Shown here in pieces: positions 57,537 to 58,914 of a stretch of DNA of 58,914 nucleotides. The first letter of the stretch is position 1; each line of letters starts with the position of its first letter. The stretch covers positions 1 through 58,914 of the forward strand of contig NZ_FOJM01000023.1 of the NCBI RefSeq assembly GCF_900111825.1, written 5' to 3'. The notes below the pieces were generated by a model that saw nothing but the letters and a program-made list of their open reading frames with translations, had not been told where the DNA came from and ran no database searches. Source of the DNA: Pedobacter suwonensis. GTDB lineage: Bacteria; Bacteroidota; Bacteroidia; Sphingobacteriales; Sphingobacteriaceae. The position numbers and the translations under genes are program-made.

Positions 57537-58412
57537 CAACGCCAAACTATCACCATTAAAAGCATTAAAATCAACCACATGGCCAATACCATTAATTTTC
57601 GCTTTATCAGAATGCTGCCAGAATTTCCAGCGACTCTTATCCATCCTTAATTTTGGCTGATAATAATGAGCAATCCACAAGGGATAATCATCAAAATGAT
57701 CAACCAGATAATCTTCATAAAATTTAAGCCCGGTGTAAATAATCGGTCTTACTTTGGTTTTCACTTCAACATAGTTGAGAAAATCAGACAGCTCAGCCCT
57801 CATTTTCAATGGTGAAACGCCATCTAAAGATTCAATATCCACAACAGGTGGCAAATCGCCTTTCTCTATATTCACCACCTGTAAGAAAAATTTGGCCTGC
57901 GTTTTACCGTCCTTTTTTGGTCTGAAAAAATGATAGGCCCCACAAATAATTCCTGCTTTTGGCGCTTCACGCCAGTTGCGCTGAAAATAGGGATCGACCA
58001 TCACTAATCCTTCTGTGGCTTTGATAAAGGCAAAACGAATACTCACTTCATCCTCTTTCATTTCCTTTACTTTTTGCCAGTTTATTTTACCCTGGTAGTA
58101 AGAAACATCAATGCCGTGAACGGTATATTTTTTAGGGATTCTGATGTTAAAACTTTCGTATGTTCGGCAATTCGGGTCTTGTCCCCAATCTTTAACCCAG
58201 CGCCAGGTAGCCACAAAACTTCTTAATACATAGCCGTAATAAAATGGCGAGAGTAAAACCAACAATAAACCTGCAATAACCAACTTCAGCTGAACCGAAA
58301 TGCCACCTTTCTTTTTTCTACCTGCTGTGGTTTTTCGGGTTGCAGGTTTCCTAACGACAGGTTTCCTGGTAACCGGTTTTTTGTTTATTGGTGTTCTTTT
58401 CTCTGGCGGCAT
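57516..58412 (-). CDS. GH25 family lysozyme with N-terminal membrane anchor
   Basis: The 298-residue protein opens with a Lys/Arg/Thr/Pro-rich cytoplasmic tail (KPVTRKPVVRKPATRKTTAG) and one membrane helix (about 43-62), then the GH25 domain from ~95: HGIDVSYYQGKINW, FAFIKATEG, AYHFFRP and the catalytic VDIES (Asp and Glu of the DxE motif), ending with WKFWQHSDKAKINGIG. It should cut the glycan strands of peptidoglycan from a membrane-anchored periplasmic position. The last residues (DRLLVR) and the stop codon fall in a heptamer tract. The dipeptide epimerase gene lies ~730 bp away, convergent. Confidence 0.92.
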   Translation of the reverse strand: MPPEKRTPINKKPVTRKPVVRKPATRKTTAGRKKKGGISVQLKLVIAGLLLVLLSPFYYGYVLRSFVATWRWVKDWGQDPNCRTYESFNIRIPKKYTVHGIDVSYYQGKINWQKVKEMKEDEVSIRFAFIKATEGLVMVDPYFQRNWREAPKAGIICGAYHFFRPKKDGKTQAKFFLQVVNIEKGDLPPVVDIESLDGVSPLKMRAELSDFLNYVEVKTKVRPIIYTGLKFYEDYLVDHFDDYPLWIAHYYQPKLRMDKSRWKFWQHSDKAKINGIGHVVDFNAFNGDSLALDRLLVR

Positions 58413-58660
58413 AGGTATTTAATGCTGCTAAGTTGAGGAAAATGTATGGAAATAAAAAAGCGGGTTCGCGGGAAAATCTTTAATTGTCATTTCTGAACGC
58501 AGTGAAGAACCCGTAGGCTCTGCGAAGCAAATCTTTCAATAAAAACATCCTTTGTAGCTCAGGATAACATAAAATAATGAGGCAAGCCCGAGCGAAGGGA
58601 AAAACCTACATTGTCATTCTGAACGCGGTGAAGAATCTTTCAATCAAAAGATCCTTCGTA
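58413..58660. repeat. REP-like dispersed repeats
   Basis: Two copies of the GTCATTTCTGAACGCAGTGA / GTCATTCTGAACGCGGTGAA type lie at about 58487-58545 and 58611-58658, each followed by AATCTTTCAAT and ATCCTT. The second runs directly into the 254-bp terminal repeat. No gene is present. Confidence 0.7.
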
Positions 58661-58914
58661 CCTACCATTGACGTTATTTTGTAATCACCTATTAATGAGC
58701 AGAATGCGACATCATGCATTTCCGTATAGCTAGGCCATAGCACCGTATCACCGTTCTACTTAAAACCGGCCTAATAAATTTTTCGGACTGCACTGTTCTA
58801 ACCATAGCACTGGCTTTGAAAGAAAAATTTTCAGCCGGCATTTTTTGTTACTTTTTGATGCCAAAAAGTAAGAGCCCTTCGGCGGCGGTGAGCCGAGGCA
58901 AGAATTGTGCGAAG
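58661..58914. repeat. 254-bp dispersed repeat, right copy
   Basis: Same length and orientation as 27-280, with four base differences and no indels. It reaches the last base of the window, so it may continue. Confidence 0.85.

Noticed and set aside
57378..57650. A 90-codon plus-strand frame
   Set aside because: It starts in the dispersed repeat copy C, crosses a heptamer tract and runs antisense to the GH25 gene.
1..58914. Circular replicon with overlapping ends
   Set aside because: The end repeats differ at four positions, and no replication or partition genes are present in the window.

Overview
The window looks like a chromosomal segment of a Sphingobacteriaceae member, most likely Pedobacter or a close relative. 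The evidence is a Bacteroidota promoter signature (-7 box TAnnTTTG with an upstream TTTG), almost no Shine-Dalgarno signals, a type IX secretion (T9SS) C-terminal sorting domain, families largely confined to Bacteroidota (DUF6266, QTEKG beta-barrels, Uma2 pairs, the YbiT-like ABC-F form), an AT-rich composition, and many dispersed palindromic intergenic repeats. No rRNA, phage or complete insertion sequence was seen. One tRNA (Leu, GAG) is present.

Layout. 1-4.3 kb: an alpha/beta hydrolase, a TetR regulator and a DUF1348 protein that probably form a small regulon, then an HPP membrane protein and a DUF892 protein. 4.3-6.7 kb: a PAS-AraC regulator, a single-domain response regulator, and an unknown gene behind a strongly structured leader. 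6.9-10.3 kb: an AT-rich accessory block of unknown small genes, gene remnants and two copies of a 135-138 bp palindromic element, beside tRNA-Leu. 10.5-18.6 kb: a DUF6266 protein, a PhnP-like hydrolase, a PL9-type pectate lyase lipoprotein, LolA and FtsK, with two copies of a large non-coding repeat. 18.6-22.3 kb: a long gene-free stretch with a structured repeat, then ClpB.

22.5-42.4 kb is dominated by exported proteins: an M60 peptidase, three related beta-barrels, a 22-residue-repeat protein, a metzincin with an NPCBM domain, a T9SS-sorted subtilase, an M57 peptidase lipoprotein, an S9 dipeptidyl peptidase and two tandem polysaccharide deacetylase lipoproteins. A fosmidomycin-resistance-type transporter diverges from an FMN reductase in the middle. 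This reads as a scavenging and envelope-remodelling region. 42.5-58.4 kb holds housekeeping and stress genes: a GreA-like protein, nitroreductase, second repeat protein, ABC-F ATPase, DUF4397 lipoprotein, ECF sigma factor with a coupled membrane/barrel protein, paired Uma2 genes, SlyD, a YyaL-type thioredoxin-domain protein, a truncated DUF1016 gene, dipeptide epimerase and GH25 lysozyme.

The most unusual signals are non-coding. Heptanucleotide-period microrepeats are pressed directly against start and stop codons between 42.9 and 57.5 kb, one of them exactly where a DUF1016 gene breaks off. A 14-bp inverted repeat covers a start codon at 6072. Five GGTTCGTG/CACGAACC hairpins lie together at 36.1-36.6 kb. 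A matching operator overlaps the -33 box of both tetR and the DUF1348 gene. All functions are assigned by reading the sequence; no database search was possible.
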